Source: Planctomycetota bacterium (GTDB taxonomy: Bacteria; Planctomycetota; PUPC01; JABMSA01). From it: 6,411 nt of DNA. Made by a program: the position numbers and the translations under genes. The DNA lies in contig JABMSA010000411.1 in the NCBI GenBank assembly GCA_013202185.1, positions 1-6,411 of the forward strand. Reading direction: 5' to 3'. Below the pieces are notes generated by a model. That model did not search any database and was not told the origin of the DNA. It worked only from the letters and a program-made list of their open reading frames with translations. Below are positions 6,001 to 6,411 of the stretch, one piece after another (within the stretch, counting starts at the first letter, position 1; each line of letters starts with the position of its first letter).

Positions 6001-6411
6001 TGGCGGGCGCCTCCGCCACGATTACAAACAACACCTTTGCCGCTCTCACCGGCAAGGCCGTGGGCCTGCTCGGCGGGGGGATCGTAGACGGCAACATCAT
6101 AACCGATTGCGGCGACGGTATCTACCTGACCGGCGCGAGCAGCCTGGCGGTCCTCAACAATACGATTCGCAATTGCACCGCCGACGGCATTCACCTTGAG
6201 AATATTGCCGTTGCCACCCAAGCGGCCGGCAACATCGTTTCAGGGTGCAGCACGGGCATTGCCGTGGAGAATTGCTCCCCGCAACTGACAGACAACACCC
6301 TTTTCGAAAACAGCATCGGCATCAGGATCATGGGAGACGCAGCCCCGACTCTCGTCTCGAACGACTTCCTGGGAAACACCGATTACGGCGTCGAAAACAA
6401 CAACATGTCAG
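3042..6411 (+). CDS. Secreted C10 (streptopain-like) cysteine peptidase with beta-rich modules and a C-terminal beta-helix, 3' end missing
   Basis: The frame is open from ATG 3042 to the window edge, 1123 codons with no stop. Residues 1-26 are a signal peptide (VIAVAVLALF, cleavage near AQA-A). Residues 35-130 form a SpeB-type propeptide (FARAHSMRAKS, LEPGGFVVTSAD). The C10 catalytic domain (about 165-395) has nucleophile Cys204 in GCVSAAMAQVVNYWQYP, His343 in GHSVVCDGY and the NFGWGG motif (359-364), so it looks active. Two unassigned beta-rich modules follow (about 404-541 and 548-680), then an Ig-like one (686-775). A DUF1565-like segment (778-828, DIYVAGLNKNDP, HPFDTIEEGI) leads to a right-handed beta-helix with PbH1/NosD-type coils of about 21-22 residues from 973 onward (NNT, GI.L motifs). 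Known C10 enzymes are secreted endopeptidases activated by propeptide removal; the beta-helix probably binds or hydrolyses polysaccharide or anchors the protein. Any C-terminal sorting signal lies beyond the window. Alternatively, the beta-helix could serve only as a scaffold. Confidence 0.93.
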   Translation, partial: MSVKLHQVIAVAVLALFQGLRTAQAAPVAPKQARIAAASFARAHSMRAKSSRPMLAQVPPDVSGEPAPIADPQTGEVLAYVIDLEPGGFVVTSADTQIRPVITHSLMGRFPTTDNANNVLLHLLRKDLKLRMAARHLRDKEAAASNEAQWTTYTQDGSTSIAAFVQQYPPDSNGLLTTTWSQGGIYNDRCPIDPITQQQSYTGCVSAAMAQVVNYWQYPASVTFSDSDNYPSSIDPEDGKGTRTIDITASDADFSDLDYSDLSDDDIARLMFACGVSLKTNYSSALSTAHPPHIALALMKTFGYHGASPRSLGGAIYTKLQANIKSGLPCIFAIENSAGKVGHSVVCDGYRDDGTYHLNFGWGGSFPNAIAEAWYALPTGMPSGYDIVGYAVVDIIAPSPGPDLIPDYYTEGTIISREVDVAYFSAVIGAADAGTLVLEDIGLTDADKNVVDRVISAWLEIDVEETDTGTEGIVLDALGGVVGHIPATGPDKRLAFSVALSPAVISAYDTRFPLRIETTSQDPSDTFTIRDVMLNIAYVEEGTEGADVEGGWNIPDPADPESRGWVWRYPPDNPEYVTDEITEQAVTTDMPIGEIKAARFFVTAIGIQPGREVALEINGAQVMNVPPAGTDDNAAGTVVFSPPAAALSLFNTDGHNHLTLRGAAFQLCAWGMTFDYVNEAAQPPGGMNVSLSFDPSPAQPLAPTTVNGTAFYDNGKPVSHVSATVTIGADTCQTDVLDGGFSITAVAPESSTIVYAGVSDGTLNATASAVLVVDGRPLADIYVAGLNKNDPLEDGSIAHPFDTIEEGIAAATSGARVLALSGKAYMLSFDLTIPTGVTLVLAGDVVVKFEYRLNAYFKTCLDVWGTLELQSAAARKVVFTSSLDDTYGGDSNADGAATSPARGDWGCIRYYNPNNVLHDVVIRYGGHKSQFDGPACNCMVWVTNSVAGSFEARDCLMEHAYDEAINVESAVDPLIHHNVIQNAIHGVAGASATITNNTFAALTGKAVGLLGGGIVDGNIITDCGDGIYLTGASSLAVLNNTIRNCTADGIHLENIAVATQAAGNIVSGCSTGIAVENCSPQLTDNTLFENSIGIRIMGDAAPTLVSNDFLGNTDYGVENNNMS

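Noticed and set aside
5958..6411. Tandem DNA repeat or CRISPR-like array in the beta-helix region
   Set aside because: The periodicity of about 21-22 residues is at protein level; the nucleotide units are not conserved and there are no spacers.

Overview
The window is GC-rich bacterial DNA, clearly above 50% GC by eye, with Shine-Dalgarno sites and sigma70-type promoters. Its gene content suggests a diderm environmental bacterium. A large secreted C10 peptidase fused to a right-handed beta-helix, next to a secreted subtilisin, is typical of genomes from the Planctomycetes/Verrucomicrobia/Lentisphaerae side or the Bacteroidetes side and related candidate phyla. No marker gene fixes the lineage, so this is a guess from gene style.

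Layout. Positions 1-149 (minus) hold a short coding-like stretch cut by the window edge. Overlapping it, 128-1138 (minus) is a secreted S8 (subtilisin-like) peptidase. It keeps its signal peptide, propeptide, catalytic Asp and His and oxyanion Asn, but stops before the catalytic Ser. The gap 1139-1314 contains dyads and a weak promoter for this gene. Positions 1315-2751 (minus) encode an unrecognised 478-residue cytoplasmic protein with a cysteine cluster resembling a zinc ribbon and a C-terminal PD-(D/E)XK nuclease-like motif. The 290-bp divergent region 2752-3041 carries two near-consensus sigma70 promoters, one for each direction. Positions 3042-6411 (plus) hold the largest gene. It is open to the end of the window (1123 codons) and encodes a secreted C10 (streptopain-like) cysteine peptidase followed by beta-rich modules, a DUF1565-like segment and a parallel beta-helix with at least seven coils.

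How the parts relate. The nuclease-like gene and the C10 peptidase gene are divergent and could share control. The subtilisin follows the nuclease-like gene on the same strand, but a 176-bp gap with hairpins and a possible promoter suggests separate expression. Two unrelated secreted peptidases flank one cytoplasmic protein. No pathway linking them is visible. I see no rRNA, tRNA, CRISPR array, insertion sequence or phage gene. The least explained items are the abrupt end of the subtilisin with a coding-like sequence in another frame beyond it, the unrecognised nuclease-like protein, and the two unassigned modules between the C10 domain and the beta-helix.
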